A DNA stretch of 64,000 nucleotides from Ailanthus altissimus (GCA_946807835.1 OX327704.1:5394001-5458000), one strand, 5' to 3'. Counted from the stretch's first letter, positions 35,751 to 47,034 are shown. Notes: a model not told the origin generated them from the sequence alone. Program-made: numbers and translations.

Positions 35751-36790
35751 AATTTTGTTCCCCTTTTAGATATCGACCTAAACCCAATCCCTTTGAAAGC
35801 CCAGATTATTTCATAGGCCCTATGATCTCAACTTCCCATTTGGCTCCCGAGGACTTTTCACTTGAAGCCTACAAAAGGCCCATTATGTATTTGTTATGCT
35901 TTGACCCACTTCTATCAGGAGCTTTAATAAGTACAAGGAAATCCTCAGACATCTTCAGGAATATACTTATAATCCTCTACCCCAAAAGCCTTCGACATCT
36001 ACAAGCATTATCAATAACATGTTTCTCCTATACCGAGCTGTAAGCTCTCTATAAGGCTGATTGTCCTTTAACCTTAAGCAAGCAAGAAGGCATTCATTCA
36101 CTATTTATCGAGGGTCGAGAGCTTACACCAACTTAAGGGATTGAAACCACCCTTGTTCCTGAAAATCCTAGAATTTAATAGATTCTAAGTATAAATCTTA
36201 CTTCGATAATCTTAGGTATATCATAGCCTTAATTCTAAATTGAGTTTATAATCAAAGCATAGTAATGCTTATAAAAATAGAAGAAAAACTATAAAAGAGG
36301 CGGCTCCTCCTCCATGAGGGGACTTCTCTTCTTTTTTATAACTCTCAAGATGTTCTTCGGTGGGATTTTTATCTTTTCTCCCTAGGAAAATTATAGTTTT
36401 TAGAGCTCCACCATAGCCTCTAGAGCTCCATTACAGCCTTATTATGTTTTATCATAAATCCCACAGCTCTTAGGATTCATATGTGTAATTTCTTAGGTTT
36501 TGTAACAACCTCGTCTTATAGAAATCATTGATGTAAAACATTATTCAATAGTGCAATATGAGTAAGCTTATCAAGTTTGATGAAGTAGATGTAGGCTCAC
36601 ATTGAGCTGAACTACTAAATTCCTATCTTTATTATGATTGTTTAATTTGTTGATTAAAATTCCACCTATGCACCAAGTTATACACACTAATAATTGAATA
36701 TCTTAACCTAATCCATCAAAAGGCCTAGCTTATATTCTCTCAAAATAAATTAATTCTTTATTAGCCAAAGGCAATCCAAAATTCAAGGTT
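35751..36790 (+). mobile_element. LTR of a + strand Tat-type element (left edge uncertain)
   Basis: Assigned from its position directly before a Tat-type PBS at 36,798 and from a good TATA box on the + strand at 36,289. A 73-residue open frame at 35,822-36,043 lies upstream of the TATA box; it matches no family I know and is treated as chance. The left boundary and target duplication were not found. Confidence 0.5.
36289..36298 (+). promoter_or_regulatory. LTR TATA box
   Basis: CTATAAAAGA followed by the GC-rich 'ggcggctcctcctcc', a plausible U3/R boundary of the LTR about 500 bp upstream of the PBS. Confidence 0.5.
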
Positions 36791-36797
36791 AATAGTT

Positions 36798-36815
36798 TAG
36801 CGCCATTTATGGTAA
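36798..36815 (+). promoter_or_regulatory. Tat-type primer-binding site
   Basis: TAGCGCCATTTATGGTAA, followed by 'cagaaagc', resembles the TGGCGCCGTCTGTGGGAA PBS that Tat and Ogre-like elements share, with a few substitutions. Confidence 0.6.
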
Positions 36816-37144
36816 TAGAACAGAAAGCTATAAAGACAATCGTGAAAGCAGCTAATCAAGAAATTCGATTACAACCCATCATATTGCCCATAAACAAGCA
36901 TTCAAATGCATAAATTCAAAGAAGATGAAAGCAATAGATTCCTAAAAATGTATTTGGTCTAATTAAGGTACTAAGTGCTCAGGAGAGTCAAACCATAGAT
37001 GTATTAGCCTAAACACATAGACGAGCAAAATTTTAATATCAGAAGATCAATCTTTGTTAAAACATTCTACTAAAGAACCAAGAGGATAGAGGCTATGACT
37101 ATCATGGGACCTTATCGATTAATGCTTGAATAAAATTTAAATTC

Positions 37145-37390
37145 CTATACCAAGGCCTGAATGCCCAAGCAAAACTTCCTTAAATGCCTAAACAAAGTTT
37201 AGATGTCAGGCCAAGGCTTAGATGCCCAAGCAAAACTTCTTGGATGTCTGAACAAAGTTCAAATGCCCAGTCCAATGCTTGGATGCCTGAGTAAAACTTT
37301 CTTAGATGCTCGAAAAAAGTTCGAATGCCCAAACCAAGGTCTAGATGCTCGAGCAAAACTCCTTAAATGATTGAGATAAAGCTCAAATAA
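37145..37390 (+). repeat. Tandem array, about 60-bp units, four copies
   Basis: Units contain 'ccaaggcttagatgcccaag', 'caaaacttcttggatg' and 'ctgaacaaagttcaaatg'. They alternate 'gatgcccaagcaaaactt' and 'gatgcctgaacaaagtt' half-units of about 30 bp, so the array is a dimer-type repeat. It lies 3' of the antisense ORF, as does the array at 4270-4665 in the other Tat element. Confidence 0.8.
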
Positions 37391-37969
37391 ACACACACAA
37401 ATTAGATAAATAGGGGCTAGGCCATTTAAAATGCACTCGATTAAGCTTCTAAGCAAGCCCTCGACATATGTAGATGATAATTATAAAAGGCACGACCACT
37501 ACGTGGTTCTCAGTAAAGTACTCAAGCACACTTCGAACAATTATTGCTAATGGGATAGTAGCAAATCCCTAAGAAACCCTCTATAGTATGCTTCCAAGCT
37601 AGCCCTAGTAAGATTATTAAAGATATTAAGAGACCAAAGTCTTAAGGAGACCTTCCCAATTAAGTTTCTAAGCATATCTCAAATGAATATTAAAGAACCA
37701 AATAAGTTAAGGGCTTGTATTTTTTAACTAAATATTGCCTGTCATTTTCCAAGAAGGCCGAAGTGATCTTGTTTGCCTAAAAGAGGTGATACAATCATAT
37801 AAATTTACTAAAGTGCATTAAATACCAAGCAACCATGATCAATAGAATAGATAACAATCACATTAACAAGAACGCCAGTGTGAAAAAGAAATTTTCATTG
37901 ATTGATAGAAAATTTACACAAGGAGAAAAACAACTCGGATTACAGAATAATACAAAAGAAGAAAAAATC
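37391..37969. other. Non-coding spacer of the + strand Tat element
   Basis: AT-rich, no motif seen. 'cattgattgatagaaaattt' near 37,897 corresponds in position to the 3' untranslated stretch behind the antisense ORF. Confidence 0.4.
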
Positions 37970-38640
37970 TTAAGCCTTAAGGGTAGGGGGTTGTTCTTCG
38001 ATAGCAGGAAAGTCTTTAACTTTAAGGCTCTCAACGCTATAGATGGAAAAATGGTTTGATTGTCTTGATGAGGTGTTTCTTTTTTTACTTGTAGAGGAGG
38101 AAAAGTTCTCAATCTCATTCCTTCAAGTCTTTAACTGACTGACAACCGCCTCTTTAAGCTAAGCGAGATCTACGTTGAGACAATACACCTTAAACACTTC
38201 AAAACACCTATCAAGACCCAGATTCACCCCTTAATGAACTAGTCTCTAGAGCCCGTTGCAGATTTATCCAAAGCAACCTTAAGTTCTTTAGCCAACTCCT
38301 TAATCCTCATCACACGAGTAGCATTCTCATCCTAAAGAGTCCCAAACAAGGTTTGAGATTCATCAACTTCTAACTAAAGAGCAGATACATTGCTTTTTGT
38401 ATCAGCTACCTTGGCTTTAGTCTCTTCTACTTTGGTAGCATAATGTTTAAGCTGTTGTCTCCCCCTCCTTAATTTTTTTCTTGGCCCCAACAAGGGCTTT
38501 CTAAGTTTGGCCATCTTAGCCTTGACTTTCTTTAGCCTTTGGCTATATTTATTAACACTGAGGAGTGTATCTTCGTACTAGGCCAAAATAAAGGATGCCT
38601 AAACAAGTATAATAAGTAGTTAGTAATTGAAATAAATTTT
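37970..38640 (-). pseudogene. Antisense ORF relic of the + strand Tat element
   Basis: On the minus strand, Lys-rich coiled-coil-like fragments (YSQRLKKVKAKMAKLRK near 38,540) are followed by a Ser/Thr-rich and acidic C-terminus (SLKVKDFPAIEEQPPTLKA) that stops at 37,970-37,972. It is antisense to the PBS and LTR of its own element, as the ORF at 1310-3847 is to its own pol. The N-terminal PF04195-like part is not seen. Its right edge meets the CACTA relic. Assignment rests mainly on layout and the coiled-coil/acidic order. Confidence 0.4.
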
Positions 38641-38689
38641 CACCATAAAGACATCACCTTTAGCACACATCCTTTATTGTGTGCTAAGG

Positions 38690-39160
38690 ACTTAGAGGTA
38701 TTATACTTTGACATATCATCAATAAAAGCAATCGTGATTGCATATTTTATTTCATAGTTAAACATTTGTCTTACTATGCTTTAGCCTACATATAAAAGTA
38801 TCCTCCATACAATATGAACAAACAAAATGCTCTTTTAAAGTAGCATCAGACAAGTTGTTATATGTGAAGAAGTCGCTTATAATCCATAAAAGTTCAGCCC
38901 TCAAAGTAAAAACTTTTTTTTTATATGCATCAAAAGTTTTAACTCCCTCATCCCTAAGTGTTTTTTAGTCATCAATTAAGGGTGCTAAAGACACATCGAT
39001 ATCATTACCAAGTTGTCGTGGACTAGGAATCAACAAATAAAATAGTATTAATTTTTTTTTCATGCGCAACCAAAGTGGAAGGTTATAGTTGACAAGAATA
39101 ACTAGCCAACAACTATAATTACTACTAAGTGTGCTATAATTCAATACGAAATAGAATTTT
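38690..39160 (-). pseudogene. CACTA transposase (TNP2-type) fragment
   Basis: On the minus strand the frame reads STLSSNYSCWLVILVNYNLP, PSPRQLGNDIDVSLAPLIDD (about 39,050-38,970), then FDAYKKKVFTLRAELLWII and RLKHSKTNV near 38,760. These are the conserved blocks of the TNP2 (Transposase_21, PF02992) domain of CACTA/En-Spm elements. In an intact element this domain is followed in the same orientation by DUF4218 and DUF4216. Here the following domains are on the opposite strand, so one part has been inverted. Stops and frameshifts make it a relic. Confidence 0.75.
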
Positions 39161-39164
39161 GTGC

Positions 39165-39984
39165 AGAATACATGTGAGGCATTAATGCAATTGGACATCC
39201 GTCTGGGCATAATGAAAAAATATTAATTGAATGACCTTCAATTAGTGGTCAAATTACGAAAGTTGATAATGATCTACTATATCAAGCACATTGCTATATT
39301 TTAGAGAATACAACATATGTTTAACCTTATATTGAGTAAGTGTTGCAATGATTGGCACAAGAACTAAGTCCAATTGTTATAAAAAATCTAAAGTATTAAA
39401 CAAATGGTTAAACCGTTCATACATCATATTGGATACAAATTAAGTAATATAAAATAATGGTGTTAATGTAGGGGCAACTTCAATGCAAATTACTAGTGCT
39501 AAGGATAAAAATCCACTAGTATGAGAGATGTTCAATTATAGAGTCTTAGATGATATATGGCAACTATATGTTTAAGGTTCCTATTTTCAAGTGTGATTGG
39601 GTCGATTGTGAACATGGTATGAAGGTCGATAAATTTGGGTTTACAATTGTTGATCTTGGTAGAATAGGTTATAAGTCTAATACATTTATATTGGCTTTAC
39701 AAGCCAAGTAAGGTTTTTACGTGGCAGATCATAAAAGTGCCAAAAATTCTATTGTTTGTATGATGTTGCAAAGGGGTAATGAAGTAAAATATAGAGCGGG
39801 TAAAGTGAATAGTATAAACATTCAAATAACATTGATGAATAAACCACCTCTAGAGGACCATAGGCCTAATATGGAAGATGAAACCACTTTAAATTATATA
39901 ATGATGGATTATGAATACATATTAGTCAACCGATTGAAAATAGGAATACTAGTAAGTTAATGGCTAAGTTATATTCTTTATATT
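39165..39984 (+). pseudogene. CACTA transposase C-terminal part (DUF4218/DUF4216-like)
   Basis: On the + strand it begins with GHPSGHNEK and LLYQAHCYILENTTYV (about 39,275-39,320), as in DUF4218. It continues with LQCKLLVLRIKI-type decay, and in other frames ITSAKDKNPLV and MFNYRVLDDIWQLYV. The clear DUF4216 block is FKVPIFKCDWVDCEHGMKVD, then GFTIVDLGRIGYKS, FILALQAK and GFYVADHKSAKN (39,575-39,750). At 39,984 it meets the left LTR of a Copia element; CACTA-like sequence resumes at 45,441. Confidence 0.75.
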
Positions 39985-40694
39985 TGCTCAATAATTAATT
40001 TGTAAATACTATTATTCATTCATATAAGAAATAATTTAGAGAGAGAAAGGGTAGAAGAAATCACACAAGAATTTACGTGGTTCAGTAATTGCCTATGGCT
40101 ATGGCGGATCAAAGTCTTCTCTTTATTAAATCACAAAACACTAAAAAAAGTATGCTTATACAAGAATTAATCAAGCTCACAAAGAACTTTTCTCAATTGT
40201 ACTCATAATTATCTCTATTATGTTTATAGGGTTTCTCTCTTATATATAGTTATGTTGTGATTATTTTGTCAAGCCAAAATAAAGTCTTCATACAGCCTAC
40301 ATACGTCATAGGTAAACCTTAATCCAAGTGGGAATACGATATGGTGTTTGGAAAAACTTAAGAATCATAAAAGGTGTAGAAAATGAACTGATGCTACGAC
40401 ATCAACTCTTGAATGCTTCAATGTTGTGTATTGAGGAATCGTTGCTACAACATCTGCTCGTAGATGATGTAGCACTGCGTATCGAGGAACTAGTACTGCA
40501 ACATCTACTCTTGGATGCTGCAACAATGCATATCGGGGAATTGGTGCTGTAAGATCAGCTCTTGGATGCCGCGACACTTAGCCTTGTTCCACGTTTCTAA
40601 GGTCTTCTCGCCTCCGTGTTTTCTCTGTGTGTCCCCTACTCACTTGGCTTAACCCCAAACCTATTCCAAGGCTATTTTCAATCAACTTCTCATA
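39985..40694 (-). mobile_element. 3' LTR of the minus-strand Copia element
   Basis: Aligned with 44,721-45,440. Its terminal CACA has become CATA at 40,691-40,694, and its other end (TGCTCA) is diverged. It contains 51-bp tandem repeats. Confidence 0.78.
40385..40575. repeat. 51-bp tandem repeats in the LTR (copy 1)
   Basis: About 3.7 units of 51 bp, each with 'gcaacatctactcttggatg' and 'gcgtatcgaggaactagt' variants. As 51 is divisible by three, a repeat-encoded open frame exists on both strands here, which looks like chance. The other LTR has the same array at 45,140-45,335. Confidence 0.85.
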
Positions 40695-40708
40695 AATCTC
40701 CTCCTTGA
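40695..40708 (-). promoter_or_regulatory. Polypurine tract
   Basis: The minus strand reads TCAAGGAGGAGATT directly before the 3' LTR. Confidence 0.75.
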
Positions 40709-40799
40709 TTCAAAATCATCTATGGAGCTTCCAAGACTTTCATCTCCACATCTATTTCACTCTCACATAGTAGTTATTCCAATTAATTCCTTGCATATG

Positions 40800-43700
40800 A
40801 TGAATTTAACCGAAGGCAATGGCTTAGTCTACATATCAGCGTGATTTTCAGACGATGCAATCTTTGTTAGACTAATTTTGACAATTTGAACAATCTCTCT
40901 GATGAAATAGAGCCGTACATTAATGTATTTAGACCTCTTATGAAACACTTGATACTTGCTTAAGTGTATAGCATTCTGGCTATCATAATACACTTTAGTG
41001 TTGACATCTTCAATAGCCAATATCTTTGAGAAGATACCTTTTAACCACATGAACTCTTTAATAGCTTCACCTATACTTCACCTCTGTGGTTAATAGTGCT
41101 ACCACGTGCTGTGAAATTGACCTTCAGTGTACACTACATCCAAATACTGTGAATACGTACCTAGTCAAAGGCCTTCTCTTGTCGAGATCAACCGTCTAAT
41201 TTGAGTTAATGTATCCTCTTAACATTTTACCCTCATTCTCAACCTTTTTATACAATAAACTATGGTTCGATGTTCCCTTAAGATATCGCAATATCCATTT
41301 CATTGTAAGCCAGTGATCTTTTTCTAGATTTGCCATGTATCTACTCATGACATTTACCGCTTATGCTAAGTCTGGTCTTATATACTTCATTGCATACAGT
41401 TTATTCATATGGTACTTTATTCATATGCAGTTTATCATCGCAATTATGCTATTGAAAGTTTGAAATATATGGCCAAGGGTGTGGAGATAACCTTTGCATT
41501 GAACATACCAAACTTCTCTAGAATCTTGAATATATATCTCTGCTATGAGAAGAATATAATGTCTCTTCTTTCCTTCACAATATCCATACCCATAATCCTC
41601 TATACTACTCCCAATTCTTTGATCTCAAACTTACAACTCAATTGCTTCTTTAATTTCTGTTTTCTTCCATATCTCTACATATAATTAATATATCATTCAT
41701 ATATAGAAGTAAATGCATACTCATTCCATTACTTAAGCTCTTAAAGTACATACAACCGTTATACTTACTTTTATTATACCCATAAGTGATCATAAAATCA
41801 TAAAATCTCCTATACCACAACCTAAGAAATTGCTTTAACCTATATAATAATTTTTTCAATAAGCAAGCATGCTCTTTCACGCTAAGTTCTACAAACCTTT
41901 GTAATTGCGACATATATATCTTCTTTTTAAGCTCTCTATATAAAAAAGTTGTCTTTACATCCATCTAATCTAGATGTAAGTCAAGGTTTACACACATGAC
42001 TAATAGAATTCTAATAGATGTGTGCTTGACGATTAGAGAGAAAATCTCATGAAAGTTTATCTTCTGTCTCTCAATAAAACCTTATACTATTAGTCCAGCC
42101 TTAAACCTTATAGGCTCTACTATCGGTATTCCCTTCTTAACCTTGTGCACCTACTTGCACCCAACGAGTTTCTTATTTTGAGGTCTATTCATCAATACCC
42201 AGGTATTATTATTAAGAAGAGAACTAATCTCATATTTCATGTCTGCTATCAGTTCTTACTATCTCACTCCTTATAGCCTCTTTATATTTTGTATACTCAT
42301 TATGCTTAAGAGTGTTCGCAGAATTAAAAGCAAGGGTAATTAAATCCGCTTGAGCATACCTTATAGATGAATTTATTGTTATCCTTAACCTATCTCTAGC
42401 TAGTTAGTACTCTTGAAGTTCCATCTTAGAAGTCCTAGTCTAACTTTGGGTGATCTTAGAGGAACTAGCTAGTGTCTTTTGTTCAACTTCAAGAGTTGCT
42501 TTGTTGAAGTATTGATTTAAGGGTATCTCAGATCAACTTTTAGGCTTCATTTCAACTTCAACTACTTCAGGTGGTGAAACTTACTTAGGCACAAATTTTT
42601 TTTTTCTCATCTTTTTGAGGAGATCTCAACATTGCCGTCTCATTGAATGTCACGTCTTTACTTAGGATACTTTTTAGTGGCTTCAAATCTTTGTACCACA
42701 CCTTGTATCCTTTTATGACTTTGGGATACCCTATGAATATCCCCTTCATTGCTCTAAGCTTTAATTTGCTATGCTTCACATGCATAAAAGCCGGGCAACC
42801 AAATATCTAAAGGTGATCATCCTTAGTAGAGTTTCCTAGCCATTTTTCTTTTGGTGTCTTGAAGTCTATCGCCGAAGGAGGACTTCTATTGATCAAATAG
42901 ACTACGGTCATTATAACCTTACCCTAAAATAACTTAGACATCTTTGCATTGGTGATTATGCATCTAACCCTTTCTAGTAAGGTCATATTCATCCTCTTTG
43001 TCAAACCATTCTGTTGTAGTGTTGATCTTACAGTTTTATGCCTTGCAATCTCATGCTTAGCACAAAAGTCATCAAACTATGTGTTTCAATACTCAAGGCC
43101 ATTGTCAGTCTTTTGCCTCTTAATCTTCTTGCTGATTTGACTCTAAACAAGAGCCTTTCATACTTTGAACAAATCAAATACATGTTCCTTACTCTTTAAC
43201 ACATATACCCACAAATTCCTTGAATAGTTATCAATAAATATGCGAAAGTATCTAGCTATACCAAAAGAGACTGTTTATACTGGTCCTAAAAGATCCGAGT
43301 GTATATAATCAAGTGTTCCCTTTATCTTGTGCTCTCCAATATTAAACCCCACTCTATATGCGTTTTCTAACACACAATATTCCCAAAACTCCAATGGCTA
43401 GAACTTATTCTTACCAAATAACTTTTGATTATATAACTCTTTTAGGTCCTTTTCATCTAGGTGAGCTAACTTTAGATGCCATAACTTGGTTTGTATATTT
43501 TTATCATAAATAGAGAATGATGTAGAACTAATCACTGCCTTTCTCTTTAGCACATATACTTTCTTTGCGCTTTTCACATCTCATCGCAACTATGGAACCT
43601 TTTAATATTCTTAAAACCCCTCCATCAATCTTAATAGGACATCCATTCTGATTTAACATCCCTAGTAAGACTAAGCTCTTCTTGAGGTTAGGAATATACT

Positions 43701-44700
43701 TACCTTCTAACAATTCTTTTACTCTCCCATCACACAACCTAAATCTAACACTATCAATTCCCATCACTTAACAAGTTTTGTCATTACCCATTAACACATT
43801 TTCACTAATAATAGGCTAGAAACTAGCAAACAATAACTTATTTGAGCACATATAGAACATATAACTAGAATCTAAAATCCATTGGTCAGAGTTTTTTTCA
43901 TCAAAAGTTATTACAGCCTCTGTGTTGTTATAGCTATCATCATAAGCTAGGATAACATCCGCCTCTTTCTTCTTGTCTTTTGCTTTTTCTTATGATAATC
44001 CTTTATAAAATGCCTATCTTTCTTATGGCAATAGCACTTCCAAGGATTACCCTTGGACTTCGATCTTGAGCTCTTATTCTTTAAATCTCTATAAGAAGAA
44101 TGTCCTCTTATAGATAAACCTTTTGCATTAGCCTTTATTTGCTTTCCTAATTGTTTTGAGTTTAACAATGTCATATCACTTATAGTTAAACGCTCTCTAC
44201 CATGAAGTAGCGTATCAATAAAGTGCTTATAACTATGGGGATGAGAACTTAAAATGATGATTGTCTTATCTTCATCTTCTATCTTCACATAGATAGCTTT
44301 AAGATTAATTATAATATTTTTGAAGGCATCTATATGGACAGCTGATAAAGTTTCTTGTTTATATACAAATGGTTATCCAATGACTTTGTCATATAAAAAA
44401 CATCCAACATCTTCCAAATAATAATAGCTATATTTTCTTCTACAGCTTCCCTCAAAATCTCAATGCTCAATGACAGAACGATTATAGTACAAGCTCTTTC
44501 TTGAATATCTTTCTTCTCTGCATCAAATTTTGATGACTCTAGCTTTTTTTCTTTATTATATAGAGCCATAGTCTCCTCTAAAACTAAGTCTAATTATTAG
44601 CTCACTAGTAACACTATCACCATGATCATCCATAGATTGAAATCATTCATTCTGTTAAATTTTTTTACTTCATACTTAGGTGTGGCCTTAATTACTGAAA
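40800..44700 (-). pseudogene. Copia gag-pol relic, minus strand
   Basis: In order on the minus strand: gag start (YEVKKFNRMNDFNLW near 44,660), a Retrotran_gag_2-type stretch (44,569-44,330), and a zinc knuckle reduced to CYCHKKDRHFIKDY (about 44,040) whose last Cys is Tyr. Next is the protease/pre-integrase region (KYIPNLKKSLVLLGML, about 43,700). Integrase (43,440-42,585) keeps TLDYIHSDLLGPV, RHKTVRSTLQQNG and GCPAFMHVKHSKLKLRAMKG. Reverse transcriptase (42,000-41,650) has LLLYMNDILIIC, where the second residue pair of YVDD is Asn-Asp. The RNase H end (41,050-40,829) has VYYDSQNAIHLSKYQVFHKR. Frames are broken many times. Confidence 0.85.
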
Positions 44701-44706
44701 TCTTTA

Positions 44707-44719
44707 CTCTTATACCAAT
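44707..44719 (-). promoter_or_regulatory. Primer-binding site (initiator-Met type, degenerate)
   Basis: The minus strand reads TTGGTATAAGAGT one base after the LTR end, close to TGGTATCAGAGC. Confidence 0.7.
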
Positions 44720-44720
44720 C

Positions 44721-45440
44721 TGCTGGTGCGAAAGCATTTCATACAAGCAATAATATAACACAATAAGCAATAATGAATAATCTAGAGAGAAAGTATAAAA
44801 GAAATTACACAAGAATTTACGTAGTTTAGTAATTGCCTACGTCTATGGTAGATCAAAATCTTACTTTTTTTTAATTGAATCACAAAGCACTCATAAAGCA
44901 TACATTTACAAGAGTTAAACAAGCTCACAAAAAACTTCTCTCAACTACACTCATAATTATCTCTCTTGTGTTTCTAGGGCTTCTCTCTTGTGTATAGTTA
45001 TGTTATGATTGTTTTCTCAAGCCAAAATAAAGCCTTTATATTGCCTACATACATTTTAGGTAAACCTTAATCCAAATGGGAATAAGATAAGGTGTTTGGA
45101 ACAACTTAAGAATCATAAAGTGTGTAGAAAATGAATTGATGTCATAACATTAGTTCTTAGATGTCGCGGCATTGCGTATCAAGGAAGCGGCACTATGGTA
45201 TATGCTCTTGGATGCCATGGCACTATGTATCGAGGAACTAGTGCTGTAGCATTCGTTCTTGGATGCCACAGTAGTGCATATTAGGGAATTGGTGCCGTGA
45301 CATCAACTCTTAGATGCCGCGACACTTAGCCCTATTTCGCATTTTTGAGGTCTTCTCGCCTCTGCATCTTCTCCGCATGCCTATTTACTTAGTTCGATCC
45401 CAAACCTATTCTAAGTTGATTTTTCGATCAACTTCTCACA
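44721..45440 (-). mobile_element. 5' LTR of the minus-strand Copia element
   Basis: The 720-bp LTR, on the + strand, starts TGCTGGTGCG and ends CAACTTCTCACA. The minus strand therefore begins TGTGAGAAGTTG and ends CA. Confidence 0.82.
45140..45335. repeat. 51-bp tandem repeats in the LTR (copy 2)
   Basis: Corresponds to 40,385-40,575. It is GC-richer than its surroundings, with variants of 'gatgccgcgacac' and 'gtatcgaggaact'. Confidence 0.83.
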
Positions 45441-45836
45441 ATAGTGTTGATTAACTAAGCTTGTGCATCAATTTGGCTTTGTTGACTTGTTAATGATTTT
45501 TTTTCTCTTATTTTGATAGAATGATGAACAAGAACTCTCATTAATGAGTTTAAGGGTTCCATGGATTTGACTAATAGACACACATAGGGTTTGACTAAGA
45601 AAACAGGTTTAAAAACTACAAAAGATGGCAATAATATTGTGGTCATATACAATAGATTTAGTGTGCTAAAATAAGAGGAATGAACTGCTTTGACCAAGGC
45701 TATCAAATGATTGTTTGACAATGATCTTTATTGTGTACACAGAATGGTGAAAGGTACGATCTCAATGGAAGGAGTCTCTACAAAAGTGAGTGCAAGTAAA
45801 TATTGATATACATTACTTGATTCTATGCTTTTTGTT
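45441..45836 (+). pseudogene. CACTA continuation, Transposase_24-like fragment
   Basis: The + strand frame near 45,590-45,720 reads GLTKKTGLKTTKDGNNIVVI, then YNRFSVLK and TALTKAIK. This resembles the PF03004 region downstream of DUF4216 in plant CACTA proteins (a G-T-K-K start, a VxYN-xxG core). The match is weak, but its position fits: DUF4216 ends at the left side of the Copia element and this lies at the right side. Confidence 0.45.
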
Positions 45837-46526
45837 TGCGAAATTATACACACAGGAACTAAAACCACAAGTGCACAGGCAATGATCATGTAATAAAATG
45901 ATATGTGAGTATCATTCCACGAAGATTCGTACCCTAAATTAATGCAAAGTACTACGATGTTGGCAACCTAACTTTATCTAGGCTAATCTAAGGGCTAAGT
46001 TGAATTATAGAATTAAAAATGCTTAAAACTAAATAATTTGGTCAATTAAAGATATGAGAGTTTTATAGTAATGGGTTCTAAGTACTTGATTTCACTCTAC
46101 TATTTCTATGCTCTTTATCATTAGTGATTAACAATTATTCTTATATATTTATTAATCAAGGGCTCAGAATTAATCTCATTACCTCTCCCGAGTGTCGAAT
46201 AAGACCTTATACATATACAACCAAGTTGATATTCCTATCTAATTGATTATACATACATGCATTAAGCTACTCGTAAATGATTACCCTAAGTCTATTAGTC
46301 TTCTAACTTAATAAACTCAAATTTATGCTTTTTAAAAACTAACACATGGATTAAACTCTCCCAAGTACATAACTCAAATATTTAAAACATCTAGTCCATT
46401 TATCAATCAAATTAGAGGCATTAAGCACATAAAAAACATAAATGAATAAATATAAAATAGTCATTAATCATATAACAACATCAACACATAGTGTTCAATA
46501 AAGTTCCATCAAGCCTTAGAACATAT
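45837..46526 (-). mobile_element. 3' LTR of the Athila element, distal part
   Basis: On the + strand it starts TGCGAAATTATACAC and aligns with 57,128-57,430 over about 300 bp, almost identically ('taattaaaagatatgagagtt' region and 'gttgaattatagaattaaaa'). It also aligns in reverse with the 3' end of the solo LTR at 22,678-24,972. Confidence 0.82.
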
Positions 46527-47034
46527 TGTTGGATATTTAGTGTGTGATATAAGAGTGTATACGTAATTTTAAAAATTACTATATGCACCAGAAGCGTGTT
46601 ACAAATAAACTTAATTTAGCAATTAACCACATATATCACATATCCAAAATATATCTATGATGAACAATATTGTATTATAACATAATGTAAAATAATTACC
46701 TAATGAAAGTAACTTTACAAATTCTTCAAGTCCTCTAACAATCCATGTAAAGGCTTACCTTGAAGTGTATGTTGAACATTTCTAGTCCATAACGGTTTAG
46801 TGGGATTATGGAGGTAAAATGGTAGCTTTAAAATTTTCCAAAAATTTGTATTCAACCTCTTTGAATACAATACTTGTTTTATAAATATGAATATGATTTA
46901 ACTATCCATGGAAAAGGAAAGGAAGATGAAGTTTTATTTTGTTGTTGTTAATAACTCCTTACTAACACAACAAGAATTATTTTTCTCTATTGTCATTTAC
47001 AATATTTCTAAGCATGTAGAAATATCTTAGAAAT

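Larger units (their letters stand above)
39985..45440 (-). mobile_element. Complete but decayed Copia element, minus strand
   Basis: In element order: 5' LTR (44,721-45,440), PBS, gag-pol (44,700-40,800), PPT, 3' LTR (39,985-40,694). The LTRs are about 710-720 bp and clearly related but diverged. Flanks are ATATT on the left (39,980-39,984) and ATAGT on the right (45,441-45,445), a 4-of-5 match that could be a mutated target duplication. Host sequence on both sides looks like one CACTA element, so this Copia element landed in it. Confidence 0.87.

Noticed and set aside
35822..36043. 73-codon frame that looks protein-like
   Set aside because: It lies upstream of the LTR TATA box and next to a Tat PBS, and no family is recognised; taken as LTR sequence.
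37145..37390. CRISPR-like appearance of alternating repeats
   Set aside because: Units are contiguous and degenerate without unique spacers, and the window is plant nuclear DNA.
40328..40577. Open frames with internal peptide repeats on both strands
   Set aside because: They come from the 51-bp tandem repeats of a Copia LTR; the unit length is a multiple of three, so any open frame is extended.
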